In this document: positions 34,961 through 48,318 of the stretch, in pieces | Numbering within the stretch: the first letter of the stretch is position 1 | Layout: each line of letters opens with the position of its first letter | DNA from: Pampus argenteus | Lineage: Eukaryota; Chordata; Actinopteri; Scombriformes; Stromateidae | NCBI GenBank assembly: GCA_036937835.1 | Contig: CM072876.1 | Coordinates: 3,715,001-3,779,000 of the forward strand | Length of the DNA: 64,000 bases | Direction: 5' to 3' | The notes under the pieces: model-generated | Databases searched by the model: none | Told to the model about the DNA's origin: nothing | What the model saw: the letters and a program-made list of their open reading frames with translations, nothing else | Made by a program: the position numbers and the translations under genes

Positions 34961-37900
34961 GTAGAGAGATCTCCTAATGGTCAGTATGAAGAGGAGGAAT
35001 GATGACAGCAAGAAAAACTGGTTTCTATGTTCATTTGGGCTCCCAAGCGTTGAAAAATTGTGTGCATATCCTTTAAAGCTGCACTAAGCAATATTTTTTG
35101 ACTAAATAACTGTGTGTAGTGTGAAAGAGATTGCTTGTATTGACAATCCCATCGCTCAACGCTCACAACTTTACTTTTTTGCTTCACTCTTCTCAACTCT
35201 GATCAGCGTCGTTTGCAGCAAACAAGCTCTGACAAAATCCCCCTGTGTCATACCTACACAGTAACCAAACAGCAGACACACAAAGTTAATGCATTTAGCA
35301 TCTAAAAATAGATATTTACCCCACAGGAGACTAAAAGGAGAGTGAATATTGGACTCACACTGACCAGGTGGACAGATGAACGACTGCATTCGGGTGTTTT
35401 ATGCTGTTTTATTAGGAGCCGGCTACAGAAGTGTGCTGATTGTTTTCAGTGCCTCAGATTGCCTCAAGGCAATTTATCACAATTTCTGCAGCTCTTTGTG
35501 GAGCTCTTTTTTTTTTGTTTTTTTCACACATTCGCATAACACAAGGCCTGTAAACAGAGTTTGATGTGTGACAATGTGTGGAGTTAAGGCTAATTACTTA
35601 ATATACAGCATGACCTTATAACGAATCAGGATGAAAACTCTTATCGAGGAACCAGAATTTAGGATTAAAAAAAACACACATTTTAATTGGTCAAACCGTG
35701 GCGCTGGTGGTGTTTTAGATTAATTACAGGTGAATAAGACATAAAGCACAGAAAGTTCATATATATATATATATACGGCCACAATGACAAGACAACCAGG
35801 CGGTGTCGGCTGGTGATTATTTACCCGAGTCTGGCTACAGGCACTAAGGGCTTCCTGTTTTCGCAGCTTTGTGTGCTAAGCTTTTACTCCACGTATAGAA
35901 GACAGTTTGAATCACTCTCTAGCCAACACCTCAGCTCGGCTACTTAACAGTCTCTATTCTCACAAAACAGATGAATCCTCTAGGCTTGAAAGAGAAAGAG
36001 AGATTGTGGCAGGATGCTGGTCGCTGTTCGCACCGCGGTAATGAATTCACAGCGTTTTAGGATGATTGAAATCACACATTTCATCCTGGGGCAGTTTAAT
36101 TTTTTTGCGTGTTACCGTCTGATTTGCAATAATTTCAAAGTCTCCTTTTATTAGATCAGTCTGATAAGAAAAATGTAACACGTGTCACTGGAGTGCGATG
36201 AGTTCGAGATAAATCTGGGATCAGAATGAGAATATATTGAGTCTGACATTTGAATCAATGTTAAATAAAACCTTCAAGGTATTTTAGGAATCAAGTATCA
36301 AAAGAGCAGAGAGAGAAGTATTCTGTTAATAATGTGTACAGTGAATCATAAGATATGGAAAGAAAAAAAAAAGTTGTTCGGCATCAATTAAGAATATGCA
36401 AAGTGACAGCTCGTTGAAGCGAGTCTGTATGATCTCAGTAAACCTCTAGAGCTCCACTCCCTCGACTCCTTGGATTACTGAAACTTTCTGCCTGTAATAT
36501 TCCCCAGCCAGATATTATTACAGATAGTTATTGTTAGCTGCTCAATGAATAAAAAACAATTGTGAATGCTTGTGAAATTTACAGGCCATATGTCTGCACA
36601 CAGAGTTTTGTGTCTGGGAGAGGGTTGAATGGTCCCACTTTAATTAACTATGCTGAGAAAACTATACACTTTCTTAGTATTTTGAGATTAATATAAAAAT
36701 AATAGAAGAAATAATCCCATGAGTTTGGACCCACGGTGAAATAAAAGCGTCCCGACATCTGTGATGGAGCTCAGGACTCAGAACATCTGCTTTATTACAT
36801 CTGCCAGACAATATATACAGTTAGATGCAGATGTTTGTCTCTTAATTTGAAAAACCCACATGTTGTTTCTGCGTCTGTGTGATGGCAACAAATATTTTTT
36901 TTAGATTTATTGCATTGTACATAGAAAACACTGATTTTATGCATGCTAATAAATCTTTGTTGTAGTCTTTTGACATTGCCAGGTCATTAGAAATGTTGTT
37001 GTTTTTTTGTCTTTAAAGAGAATTAACAAACCAACCAAACACAACAGGGAACAGAACAGAACAGAAGGAACATTTAAGCCAGCATTATGCAATCACACTC
37101 ACACAAGAGATGGTGCACACAGTCAAGGAATTAGTCCCCTCAAATTTATTTATTCATTTCCTTCAAAGAGGCAATTTAACGCATGACTTAATCCATCTTT
37201 GTGATGTCGCTGCAACGCCTGCTGCCCTGCGTGACACGAGCTGCATATTTGGGCCACAGATAAATACTCGGAGCCAGAAATACTGGATAGCTGCAAAACA
37301 GACAAGAGGAGCATCAAGAGGGAGGAGGGTCGCAGATGCTAAGCCTGGCAATCTCTCTTTCAATCTGCAGCCGTATATTGGCCACTTTAAAGACAGACAC
37401 ATTTTTATTCGCACATGACCCGTGTGTGAGTGAAAAAATAAATAAATAAATAAAATAAGTGAGTTTGGAACTGGGTGGAGAAATGGAGAGATTTTCTTGT
37501 GGGTGCTCAACCTGCACTGATCCAGTGAAGGGTCCTGATAGGCCAGACGGACCCAATCAGGCTGCCAAAATCAGAGAAATGTTCATAGCTTATCAGGGGC
37601 CCCTGTTGTCATTGGGCCCAGTGGCACGCCTCGCTGTGAGCTGACTGTAATGGGCTGCTAGGACAACTTAGCTGGAAGGAGATTAGCTTGTTGCGGCGCC
37701 CGCAGAGAGGAAGAAGAAACTCAGTTCACACAGATTGTGATGTGCAACGGTGAGCCGAGCATCTGCGGGTTATTACACGAAGGTTAAATAAAAAAAAAAC
37801 CCACAGAAGCCATCCTCCTCAGTTCAGTGGCAGAAACCGTGCTATTGTGTCATGCATTGAAAGAGACTAATAAATTCAGTTGGACCAGTATGCACACGTA

Positions 37901-39596
37901 AAAGCGTCACCTCATCATTTGTCATAATATCGCGAGGGCATTTCTACAATCACTTATTCATATATGAGACGACAGAGGTGCTGATGACAATAATAATGAT
38001 GATGGCTGTGATTGGGGCGATGAAATATTTTAGACTCGTGCTGGCTCATCAGTGCATTCATTTAATCCTCCTACTCTTCCTCCTCCAGTGTATCCGGGCC
38101 AAGCAAAAAAACCCAACCCACAGCATCACATGGAGAAAACAGTAGCAGCAGCTGCAACGTTAACTCAACACCGGCGGATGCAAGTCGTGTTTATGAGCCT
38201 GCCTGAATCAAAACTCCCCACCGCCTCCCTGAACTCGCCTCCTCTTTCTGCTAACCACTGTGGGGACAAGAGGAAAAGCGTTGTTTTGTGATATTTTATT
38301 TTTTTTTTGTGTCTGAACATCCTCCATGTTAATAGGCAAATAAAATGTTTGTGCTCTTCAAGCTCCGTGGGACTGCTTGTCTGCTAAAGCCCATATCAAG
38401 ACACTGTTCGACTGCTTAGGTGACCCAATTATGCACAGAGAACGCCTTGTGAATTAACTCCGGCACCATCTGCGATGACAGAAACGCTTTTACGAGTGTG
38501 TGTAGGGAAAAGCCTTCATACTTTGAGCTTCATTATTTTCTCCCTGACATTCCTCCCTTTTTTTATTAGATCTACAGGAACAAGCCATGACGTTTTCATT
38601 GCTCTTCATTAAGATTTTTTTTTTTGCAGAGAGTGATTGCAGATGCTTTCTTTTAATAAGACCGCCGTTAATTTGAAACTTCAGACTCACACTGCTTCTC
38701 TCATCTCTTATTTGTACGAGTCTGAACAGCCATCGTGGGGGTAATTTCGTACGAAACAGTCTTCCTTTTATGGCTGTGCAAATCGAAGTTACCAAATTGG
38801 TTTTGAATCATGTCAAATAATGAAGAAGCATCAATAAAATTATCCCCGTCAGCTGGTTTAAACACAGTTTCAGTTGCAAGACAAGCACAGAACCTGACAT
38901 GCATTGCAAATTAATGACAATCATTATTAAAAAACCCACTTATAATCTGGAATGACTCTCTTATGAAGTTGTTATTAGTCATGCTTTTGCCCTAGAAAGT
39001 GTTACGTCCTTTGGGATTTGGCATATTTTACAAACATTATATAATGTTCTAATAACGATGACACTAATGCTCTCATTACGTTCTTATCGTCTGCTTATGA
39101 TGTGTCTTAATCTTTTATCACCTCAAAGCAAGTGTTACTGATGCGTTCATTAGTTCCTGCCTTAATTTGACCTCGAAAACACCGGATCTATGAGCTAAGT
39201 GGTTGTATTAACTGATTGATCTGCTGCAGTTTTTTTTGCCTTCTCCGTCTCAAGGACAGTAATAGCAGACGGCTCGGTACTTTCTAACAGCTCTCTCCTC
39301 CTTTACATCTCTAATGAATTCCCGAGCTCTCTGTCATTGCTGCAGTCTTTGGTGAAAACATCCCTGCCACAGCTTCCCAGTGGACCGGTAAAGTCGGCGA
39401 TGAGGAATGGACATGTTTGCTCTACCTTCTTCTCTACCGCAGTAAAAATGTTATGGAACCAAACAGTCCATCTATCCATTTCAGAAACTGAGGAGCAAGC
39501 AAATTGCGATCACCTCCTCTGCACCCACTCTCTCCGAAGAGACGGCGAGTTTACAGCGAAACACGCTTTCATCTTGCCGCCATCATGTACAAAACA
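34961..39596. other. Intergenic or intronic DNA, no gene seen
   Basis: Contains TA runs (35760-35776) and several non-repetitive, balanced stretches (about 35990-36200, 37090-37420 and 38480-38930). The last includes GACATGCATTGCAAATTAAT, which resembles a POU/octamer site. These are candidates for conserved noncoding elements only by impression. ORFs of 102 and 115 codons overlap antisense at 37110-37510 and are not supported as coding. Confidence 0.35.
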
Positions 39597-39620
39597 ACAC
39601 ACACACACACACACACACAG
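39597..39620. repeat. Short (CA)n microsatellite
   Basis: About 11 CA units. Confidence 0.9.
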
Positions 39621-40923
39621 AGCTTTATAAAACTTGAACTCCCTGTACACAACGGATAACTGTAACCTGATTTAATGTAGCCCACGGCACATTGCACTCG
39701 CTGTTTGGATTCAAAAGACAGGGAAAACACACAATAGTGAATCTAAATGCCTCGGTATCTGCTATGAACTATGGGAAAAAATAAAAAAATAAAAAGAGGG
39801 AGTTCAACGCTCAGAGTAACAAAGAAAAGAACACATATTGTATTTTGACAGAAAAGTTTCAGGCAATTTCTGGTAACTGGTGGCAGGCATGACTCAGGGG
39901 TCTGCTGTGAGTTGCTAATCTGCATCCCATCTGCTGGTGAGTCTCTGTTTTCTGTGGAAAGACAATCTGATGTTCATTTTGGATCACAGATTTTCACCGG
40001 ATCCATTTGTGCTGTAAAGCAGTGAGAATATCACAGGGATCAACAAACTTTTTATAGCTCGCGGTCAGGTGGATTAATGCATGCTTTCGAAAGCAACGTT
40101 AAACTCACGACTCTCCAAATCCTGATGGAGTTTGTAATATATATTTCCTACCCGCTAATGTCTCCCTCGACTAACTCAACGTCACAGGAGGAGACGAGGG
40201 AATGAGGCAAGAATTACACCGAAGCACTTTCCAAAGGCACTCTTTCCTCAAATCCCTTCCAGCTGTATTAACAGCAGCACAGTTCAGTAACAGTGATGGG
40301 CTAAGTAAGCACTTCTTAGAGTCGGCTGATTGCTTGTCGATCTATCCTGCTCCACGGGAGACCAGATTCTCTCCCGGGAGAAAGATAGTGTTTATGAAAA
40401 TGTACAGAGAGAGCTTCTCCTTTGTTGGGATGTGCATTTGCTTGTCAGCTGCTAAAAGGAGAACTTTCAAACCCCATTAAAATGTAAAATATAGACATGG
40501 GCTGCGTCGTGAGAGAGTGGGTCAACGGGGAAGGCATTAGCGGTGAATGTAAAGCATTTTCTACAGTCCTCATCCATCATGTTCCACAAAAAGAGGATTC
40601 TCTAAACATATTCATTGCAAAAACTGTCGGGTAGATGGGTGAGCTGCACCCGTCAGGGCCGCGCAAAGTCAGGGGGTAATACAGAAATAGAAGAATAAAA
40701 AAAAAAAAATATATAAAATCAGTTATACACCACCTGAGTATTCGAACAAACCACCAGGCTGCCTGCTAAGTCACATCATCTCTCTGATGCCTTTTCAATG
40801 TCACACTTCATGCTTTCTCACATTGCTCGCCTTCTAAAGCCAACGCTATGTCTGTCAAATGTGCAAGTTGTAATTTATGTCGCTGTGCACGCCGTGTGCT
40901 CGCCTACCGTATGTTTATATAGC
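39621..40923. other. Intergenic DNA, no gene seen
   Basis: Mixed sequence with an A-rich tract at about 40697-40712. No supported feature. Confidence 0.4.
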
Positions 40924-40981
40924 ACCGGTCAAAAGTTTGGACACACTTGAATGAGCGAGCGTGTCCAAACTTTTGACTGGT
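40924..40981. mobile_element. Tc1-type inverted-repeat foldback remnant
   Basis: The left arm ACCGGTCAAAAGTTTGGACA/CAC (40924-40946) and right arm GCG/TGTCCAAACTTTTGACTGGT (40959-40981) are inverted repeats of about 23 bp with a 12-bp loop. Their sequence matches the well-known fish Tc1 end CAGTGCCGGTCAAAAGTTTG. TA dinucleotides lie nearby. The whole transposase body is missing. Confidence 0.78.
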
Positions 40982-41379
40982 ATTGTGATATTTGTGTCAT
41001 CACAGTTGACATGTTTAGCATTAAGTGTGAATATAAATGAAAAGTTACCAAGCTGCTGGAAAAAGAGGATATCCATCTTAAATCTGTATTTATTCAGAGA
41101 CTGTATATAGGCTATATGCAGGGGAAGATTTATATGGCACATAATATAAATATGACTAAAGGTTCTATGTTCCCCAGTTCCCTACATTTGTGCTCTATAT
41201 AGGACATAGTGGGAACCTGAAAAAGATGTTCCCCAACCCTGTATTCACTTAATATAACTTTGCTTTTGTTATATAGATAGAAACTACTAGAACTAGTCAA
41301 CAGTTTTACTTGTGCTTGAATATTGAACTTTATTTGCTATAATGATAGGCTATACCAATGCCTATGAGTATCAAGATTA
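40982..41379. other. Intergenic DNA, no gene seen
   Basis: AT-rich sequence without a recognisable feature. Confidence 0.4.
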
Positions 41380-41600
41380 AACAACACCAAACTATGCTAA
41401 TATGAATGCTAACAGCTCTGCGAGACTATACACAGACAGACCAAACTATGTCACGTATCTGCTAGCATGTTAGCACGCTAAACTAAAATGGTGACCATGG
41501 TAAGCGTTATATCTACTAAACACCAGCATCGATCATTGTGAGCACGTTAGCATGCCAACATTAGCATTTAGCTCATAGCTACCACTGTACAGTCTCATAG
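41380..41600 (-). repeat. Interspersed fish repeat family, copy 3
   Basis: A reverse copy with GCTAGCATGTTAGCACGCTA, CTAAAATGGTGACCATGG and GAGCACGTTAGCATGCCAAC in the order expected from the other copies. Confidence 0.6.
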
Positions 41601-42863
41601 GGCTGCTAGCATATGTATCATTAGCGCCATAGTCTTGTTTTATCTTGTTCGTCAACCGCATTCATCAGATCAACATTTTACGTCAAAACATCAACAAAAT
41701 CAAAGATGAAGAAATCAAAATATGTAATCGAGTGTTTTTTTAAGTATATTTTTTGCATTTATTTCAGTGTTTAGTGAAATGAACCAAAAGTCAGTTATCC
41801 AGCGATTATTCAGTCCGAATTGGTATGAGGCCCACTGAATATACACAGTGCTGTTTACTCCTGCTAAAAAAAAATCATAATAGAAAGAGTCATAATTTAC
41901 CTGGTTTGCAGTTTGAGGTGTCTTGTGAACAGTTTTACAGGTGTTGACTACACAGTGGTGGTCTATGGAGAAAAAGCGGCTCTTATAATACATTCATGAC
42001 TATTTCTGACAGATAATAACTTGATTGAATGGCTGTTCATCGATGAGAAGCACCCAACATGACTGTACTCGCTGGCGTGACCCCTGCTGCCAGATTATTT
42101 AATATTTATAAGACGATCTCAGTTTGTGCTGCAGGAGCTCATATTACCGGGGCTGTTATGGATAGTTTTTATAGGTTACTTCAAGAAAAAGCACGGTGTA
42201 CGATTATGTCACGCTTGACGGAGCACAATTGAATGTTACCCACTTTTTTGCTGTTGATTTCGAAGGGAAAAGGCTTATCTCTGTTTGTTTGCGTCTTCAC
42301 ATCCGCAGCAGTCGCACATCTCTAGCAGACATCGATACTCGCCGTCTCTCTCTCTCTCTCCGCCCGAAACCTCAGAAGATTCGGTTGTTCCTATCAGAGA
42401 ACGAAGGAGTGCCGGATCCTAAAACCTCTAACCTGATGGGATTTACAGTTTCAACACAATCATGCTGCACAGATCTGCTGCCATAATGACACTTTTTTAC
42501 ATTTTCTTCTTCTCTCTGTAAAATCAACTAATTCCTAAATATGACCAGTCATGGATGAATACTGAGTTTAAAGACAACATCAAATGCATGGATAGTCAGG
42601 CAAGCACAGTTTTATAACATTAACACTCAACAAACACACACTGCAGAGCTCACAGTGACACGCTCCCTCCAATCCTCATCAGCCACACAGCTGTGTGATT
42701 TGATAAAATACTTGGCAGGACCTCGTGGATGACCTTTCCATCCGTGCTTAACGCGGCTGCTCTATAAGAACCTACCGCACGTAACCAGGCAACGCTGCCT
42801 CTGATGAGATCTGAGGTTTGACCGTTAAGTTTTTCTCTCAGGCTTAGACGTGCAGGCTTGTGA

Positions 42864-42864
<1 letters not shown>
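41601..42864. other. Intergenic DNA, no gene seen
   Basis: No supported feature. A 96-codon ORF at 42196-42486 has no family hallmarks. Confidence 0.4.

Positions 42865-42898
<34 letters not shown>
42865..42898. repeat. (TG)n microsatellite
   Basis: About 16 TG units. Confidence 0.95.
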
Positions 42899-43609
42899 AC
42901 TGATGTTTCTGTTTTGGTAATTGTGGAAGGTACCTGCTGCGGATTGAGGCGGCTGAACCTGCCTGCATAGGACCGAATGGTTTCATCTACTGTCTTTATA
43001 TTAAAACAAATGCAACTTTATTTTTCTGGATGTTGTTTGGGCATTTAATGAACCCATATGTTTATCAATCTTTGAGTGATCGGGTGAATAAATTCACGCT
43101 AAACTTTCCACATTTTGCAAGCCCTCGCTCACACATGGCCGTAAAAAAAAACCCCACCCTCTCGTCATCTCTGTATTTAAAGAGCTTTCCCAACTTGGTA
43201 AAGAAGCAAAGGATTATAGAAAGATTGCAAGAGGGAAAATCCAGAGGAGAAAGATGGAGATTCAGACGGTTGGACAGAGACAGATCATTCGAGTTTCCTG
43301 CAAACGTCTAATACTTTTAAGCAATACATACAGTGAGTGATGCAGGTTAATGTTTTTCAGTTTTAACTCTTCGAAAGAAGTTGAATTCAGCTAGATGGCA
43401 ATGCAGCGCCGGCTGGAGGCATTAATCTTCTTTAGAACTGGAATATTACTTCCATATTAAAACATTAGAAAAAAATACTTAATGTGGGATATTTATAATT
43501 TCTCACTTTTATACTTTATTTAACTATTTCACCAAGACTTACAAATGCAGTCCATGTTCAAGGATAGGATGAATCAATACTGTCATCTACAGTAGGCCTT
43601 TTGTCCCAG

Positions 43610-43769
43610 ACAATTACAGTCTGTGACAGCGTGTGGGTGGACTATCAGGTCGAGATGTGCTGTCTGCAGTGTGGGATGTGCCGTGGCATTAAGGAGAGAC
43701 ACAAAATATGTGTGACAAAATCTGCACTCAAACCTGATGATGAATATAAGTGCGATGTCTCATGCAGAG
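43610..43769 (+). CDS. Candidate cysteine-rich exon of an unidentified gene
   Basis: An open block bounded by plausible acceptors (CCTTTTGTCCCAG ending 43609, or ATTACAG ending 43619) and a donor AGAG|GTATTA at 43770. It encodes VCDSVWVDYQVEMCCLQCGM followed by CRGIKERHKICVTK and ends PDDEYKCDVSCR, with eight Cys in about 50 residues. Using the second acceptor, the exon is 150 bp with symmetric phase 1-1, as is common for secreted modules. The W..Y....CC.QCG....IKER...C pattern weakly recalls a thrombospondin type 1 repeat with extra cysteines. No partner exon was recognised nearby, so it may equally be chance. If real, much of 9-64 kb would be introns of a large + strand gene. Confidence 0.25.
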
Positions 43770-44294
43770 GTATTATTTATTCTGCAGGACACATCAGCGA
43801 GGCTTCAGGCTGAGTGTGTGCGTGGGTTAGTGCTCGCAAGATGAAAAACGCTACATACTCTAATATTACTTTTTTCTTGAATATTCGTCTAAAAAGTCAA
43901 GAAACGCCATGCATGTTGTGTCTTTATTCCACTATTCTCTTAGGAATTAGTGTCAACAGTCGCCAGGAGGCTTGTTCATATTCCCTTGGAGATGGAAATG
44001 CAATCAAGTCACTCACTGTGAAAACATCAAAACCTCTAATTTTATTTTATTTTTTTAAATTACCTTGATTACAAAGTGACACAAGAAACACGGCGGTTAA
44101 GAATAAAGAAGCGAAAAGCGGTTGAAAAAAACAAAGCAGTATCACATCCGTACAGTAACAGTTTGATCATAACAGAGAACAAACAACATCATTACATTTC
44201 ACAGTTTATATGTTCTCTTAATATGTTACAATGCAAACATCAGTTAACACGCTGCTGATCATGTTTACAGTTACTTTAATATTCAGTGAGTGTT
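43770..44294. other. Intergenic DNA, no gene seen
   Basis: AT-rich; nothing recognisable. Confidence 0.4.
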
Positions 44295-44718
44295 GAGCAG
44301 ACAGACAGGAGAGCAGACAGACAGGAGAGCAGACAGACAGACAGACAGACAGGAGAGCAGACAGACAGACAGGAGAGCAGACAGACAGACAGACAGGAGA
44401 GCAGACAGACAGGAGAGCAGACAGACAGGAGAGCAGCCAGACAGACAGACAGGAGAGCAGCCAGACAGGAGAGCTGCCAGACAGACAGACAGGAGAGCAG
44501 CCAGACAGGAGAGCAGACAGACAGACAGGAGAGCAGACAGACAGACAGGAGAGCAGACAGACAGGAGAGCAGACAGACGTGAGAGCAGCCGGACAGGAGA
44601 GCAGACGGACAGGAGAGCAGACAGACAGGAGAGCAGACAGACGGGAGAGCAGCCAGACAGGAGAGCAGCCAGACAGGAGAGCAGACAGACAGGAGAGCAG
44701 ACAGACGGGAGAGCAGCC
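44295..44718. repeat. CAGA-type compound minisatellite
   Basis: Made of GAGCAGACAGACAG blocks with a variable number of CAGA/ACAG tetramers between GGAGAGCAG anchors. Both strands stay open, which yields spurious ORFs of up to 159 codons on + (RQTDRRAD repeats) and 145 on - (LLSVCSPVC repeats). Confidence 0.96.
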
Positions 44719-47700
44719 AAACCTATATGCTTAAAGATGGAGACTAGTACTCTGAGAAAGTGGTCTTAATTCTTTCTTAATTCTTGCACATTTAGACATT
44801 AAAACAATACTTTAAAGTAACAGTATCACGCACACACACAAAATAAAAACACACACACACACACACCTACGCAAGCTTCATGTGCTGTGATATTATAATG
44901 TGTATTTTAAGAAGCCTAAACCTGTGACAAAAATGCTATTCATTATGCATTCATCCTTAGCTTTTCCCAACAAATATGCACAATATCTGAATGCAAATGA
45001 CATCGCCCCGTCTGTTTTTTTATGGCAGCCAAGAATAGACGTTCAGCACGCCGTGGCGAAGCAGCGACTGTCGCTGAAGGAAGGCCAAACTTCTTTGAAA
45101 CTTGTTTCCATGGCAAGCATGACGTTATATATCTATACTTAAGGTTATTTCTGGTTATATGCAATGACATGAAACTAGCAAGGATTCCTTTTAGTAGCAG
45201 AGTCAGTTTTTGCTTTTATTTTTTTCAGTATCTGCGATGATGGTTACACCAGAAAATGGCACATTAAATGTCAATGTGAATCCTCCTAAAAATCAGCCAA
45301 TTACAATCAACACTGAGCGATTACGCAGCTCATTACTCGCACCCCATGCCATTGTTCCCGTCATGTGGAGACATGTTTGCAGACCTGAAGTTAATACTGG
45401 ACTTTTTCATTAACTATAACCACAATCTTTCCCCAACTTTAAACATAACGTAATTGCCATGTGCCGAGATCAAAGAAAGTAATAACTTAAAAAACGTTCG
45501 TATTGGACATAATACGAACGGTTTCCCTAAAATAGATGTTGCTTGAAGTTTGGGGTCATAGAGGCAAACGTCTGAGTTGTGGTTAGTTTCCTTCAGCTCT
45601 GTTGGGGGTTTGTTATCATTTGGCACAGCAGGGTTTTATAAAATTAGCAGTTTGTATGATCTCTTCATTCACTTTAGACTTTCTGGGTCTTTGTACTCCC
45701 GCAAAAGGTCAGCGATGTCAAGACGGTTTGCAATGTATCAATAGCGCAAATTCACAATGTCTTTTGTGCATATTGAGACGTGGAGCCGAGTTATCTGATG
45801 TGTATCTGAGACAACAACAACTTATAACAAAGCCAGTTTATATTTTGATTTGTTGTCTTTGTTATAAGAACAAAACACGTCCACACGCGTTACACAAGCG
45901 CTGGAACATTTGTCCATCTGTAAAGTTCAGGGCAGTACTTGTGATTTTAACACCGTTCTCCCTTTTCCTGTGTGCAGATGTCCTCCGAGTGAATTATAAA
46001 ACCAAATGAAGGGCCAGAAGAGCACTTATCTGAAGTCTCTCCTTTATGATTGCTGCAGCCTGGTGCACAAGCACAGCGAATAACCAGCGTGATGACCTTT
46101 GTGTTTGGTTGCAGAGCTACCTCTTTCTCTTCCATTTAACACATCACTGTATTCAAGGATTTGCTGACCTACATCCTGAAAGACAAAATTTACATGTAGA
46201 AGTACGATCAGGATATTTGAAGTTTTGCAGAAAATCTGCCCCCAGCTTCTTTTTAGCAAACGGTCTGCGTGCTTCAGCTTTTTTTTACCCCTGCATAGGA
46301 GAGAGAGAGAGAGAGAGAGAGCCTCCGCAGGGCACTGGTTTACAGGAAGAGGTGACACAATCAGTTTGCAGAGCAACTGACACAATCAACGCCTACATAA
46401 ATCATATCAGCACAGCCCGAGCCCCCAGGCGCCTGCTGAGATGACAGTTTCATGGCTCACCTCCAGAATACAACCTGTCAATCACCAGAGTGACAGATAG
46501 CAGAGAGAGCAGGTACTCAACGCTGTCACGGCCAGAGCACAACACGCAGGGATTATTTTCAGAATGAAAACTGTAATGACTACCTGTATAAACCTGTAAT
46601 CCGACCATTGGATTATTACGCTACACGATCAGAATGATAATCTGATTCCTATCAGGTGGTTGAGACTTTAAAGTCACCCGACACCGTGGACTCTGTTTTA
46701 TCTATAACCGTTATTACCAGTACATTAGCTGTTAGCTATTTAAGAAGATTTTTGTCTAATCCCGTCATATCTACTGTTTATTTCATACGTCTTAAAAGTT
46801 TATTTGCATGATAGAGGCGAGTCTTCTTCACTGCTTTCATTGCCGCTTTGCCGCATCGGTTTGCCTGCTACCGCCACCAACTGTCAGTCAGTGGAATAGC
46901 TGAAACCTGCAGGTACTCGTACACAATGTATGTAACACAATGGGAAGTGCCTTTAAGCAGTTCAAATTTAAAATATAGGAAAATGTAAGTGATATCACTG
47001 CAGTCTTTATGCATTCACCTTTTCCCCCCTTTATAAAGCTGGAATAAGCATAAACTCTATTTCACCCTGCTCATTTGTTTTCTCCTCCTAGTTTAATTGT
47101 GACACGGCTGCTATTTATAAACCTAATACATAACTGGCATTTGAAGCACCGTGGCCAACGTCTATTGGTACATTTTCACCATAAAAAGGATGCTGGAATT
47201 CATTTTAATACTGCCAATGCCATGTGTTATTTTTAAGATCAGGGATTTGCCTTCTAGGTATATCATATCGTCATCATTTTGCACAAACAGTGAAATGTTT
47301 AATACAACTACAGGTATTTATTCAGTGCTAATTGTTACACTACATAATAGCAGTATGGTTATAAATAGCGAGGCATGAATGGCGAGTTTTCATCCAACCA
47401 GAACCAGAGTGACAAGTTTGTGGCACACACACACACAAATTTTTTTTATAATAAATGCATTAAAATGATTTGTCTGCTACTCTGACATTTACTGCATACT
47501 TTATAAGCGAGCTGCCATTTAGTAAAAACAGTCGCTGTTGACCAACATTGAGGTTAAACTCTCACTAATTAATTTTGCTACATATTAGGCACCAATTATA
47601 TCGTGATGAAGAGAATCCCAGTTTCTAAGTCCGAAGCAGACACATCAGTTAAGGCCGTCGGACGTCTGCAGGCTGCAGTGATGTTAAAACTAATTAACCG

Positions 47701-48266
47701 CATTGGAAAGAAACTTGACTATGTGATGACACACAGATTGGAATTTTGTTGGAGGATTTGTTGACAATAAAAAAATAAAAAAAATAAAATTAACCCTTAA
47801 ATGTTGAGGTTTCATATAAGAAAAATGTTATAAATGAAAATATAAGTCATTTTTATAACTGCTGTGAGGGTTGTTTAGTAAGCTAACAGGTCTATATGCA
47901 GCCTTTTGCTTGATACGATTGTATAATATTTTGCATAAAGATGAAACATGGTGTATTAGTATTAATAGTAGTAGTATTTTGCAGCTAATTGCAAAGCTAA
48001 AATATTCATAAATTTTTTTTTTCATACTGTAATAGGAAACATATACTTGAAATAAATATGCTTATAATGTAATTTTGGTGTCTTGCAATTCATTTTCAAG
48101 TTAAAGTTGTTACAGAAAAGTCAAAGTACGCATTAAAGATTCATTCTCCTCATTTCATTTCTTATTTAACACTATTAGCCTAATAAAAAAAACCCCACAG
48201 TGATGATAAAAACCGCATGGACATTGTGAATGAATCAGCCTTTGACTTTGTGACTGGACAGCAGTC
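44719..48266. other. Intergenic or intronic DNA, no gene seen
   Basis: Includes CA tracts (44849-44866), a perfect 10-bp-arm hairpin CGTTCGTATT..AATACGAACG at 45495-45520, a GA run (46299-46320) and a possible MITE-like block near 46670-46960. ORFs are unsupported. Confidence 0.4.
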
Positions 48267-48318
48267 TCATCATCATCACCATCATCATCACCATCATCAC
48301 CATCATCATCATCGTCAT
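48267..48318. repeat. (CAT)n microsatellite
   Basis: An imperfect CAT/CAC trinucleotide run of about 17 units. Confidence 0.92.

Noticed and set aside
44283..44769. ORFs of 98-159 codons on both strands in the CAGA array
   Set aside because: Low-complexity tetranucleotide repeat open on both strands. No start context or domain.
45225..45413. Exon-like block after TTTTTTTCAG with an open frame (MVTPENGTLNVNV and on)
   Set aside because: The acceptor is good, but there is no clear donor in frame and no recognisable domain. Not strong enough to list.
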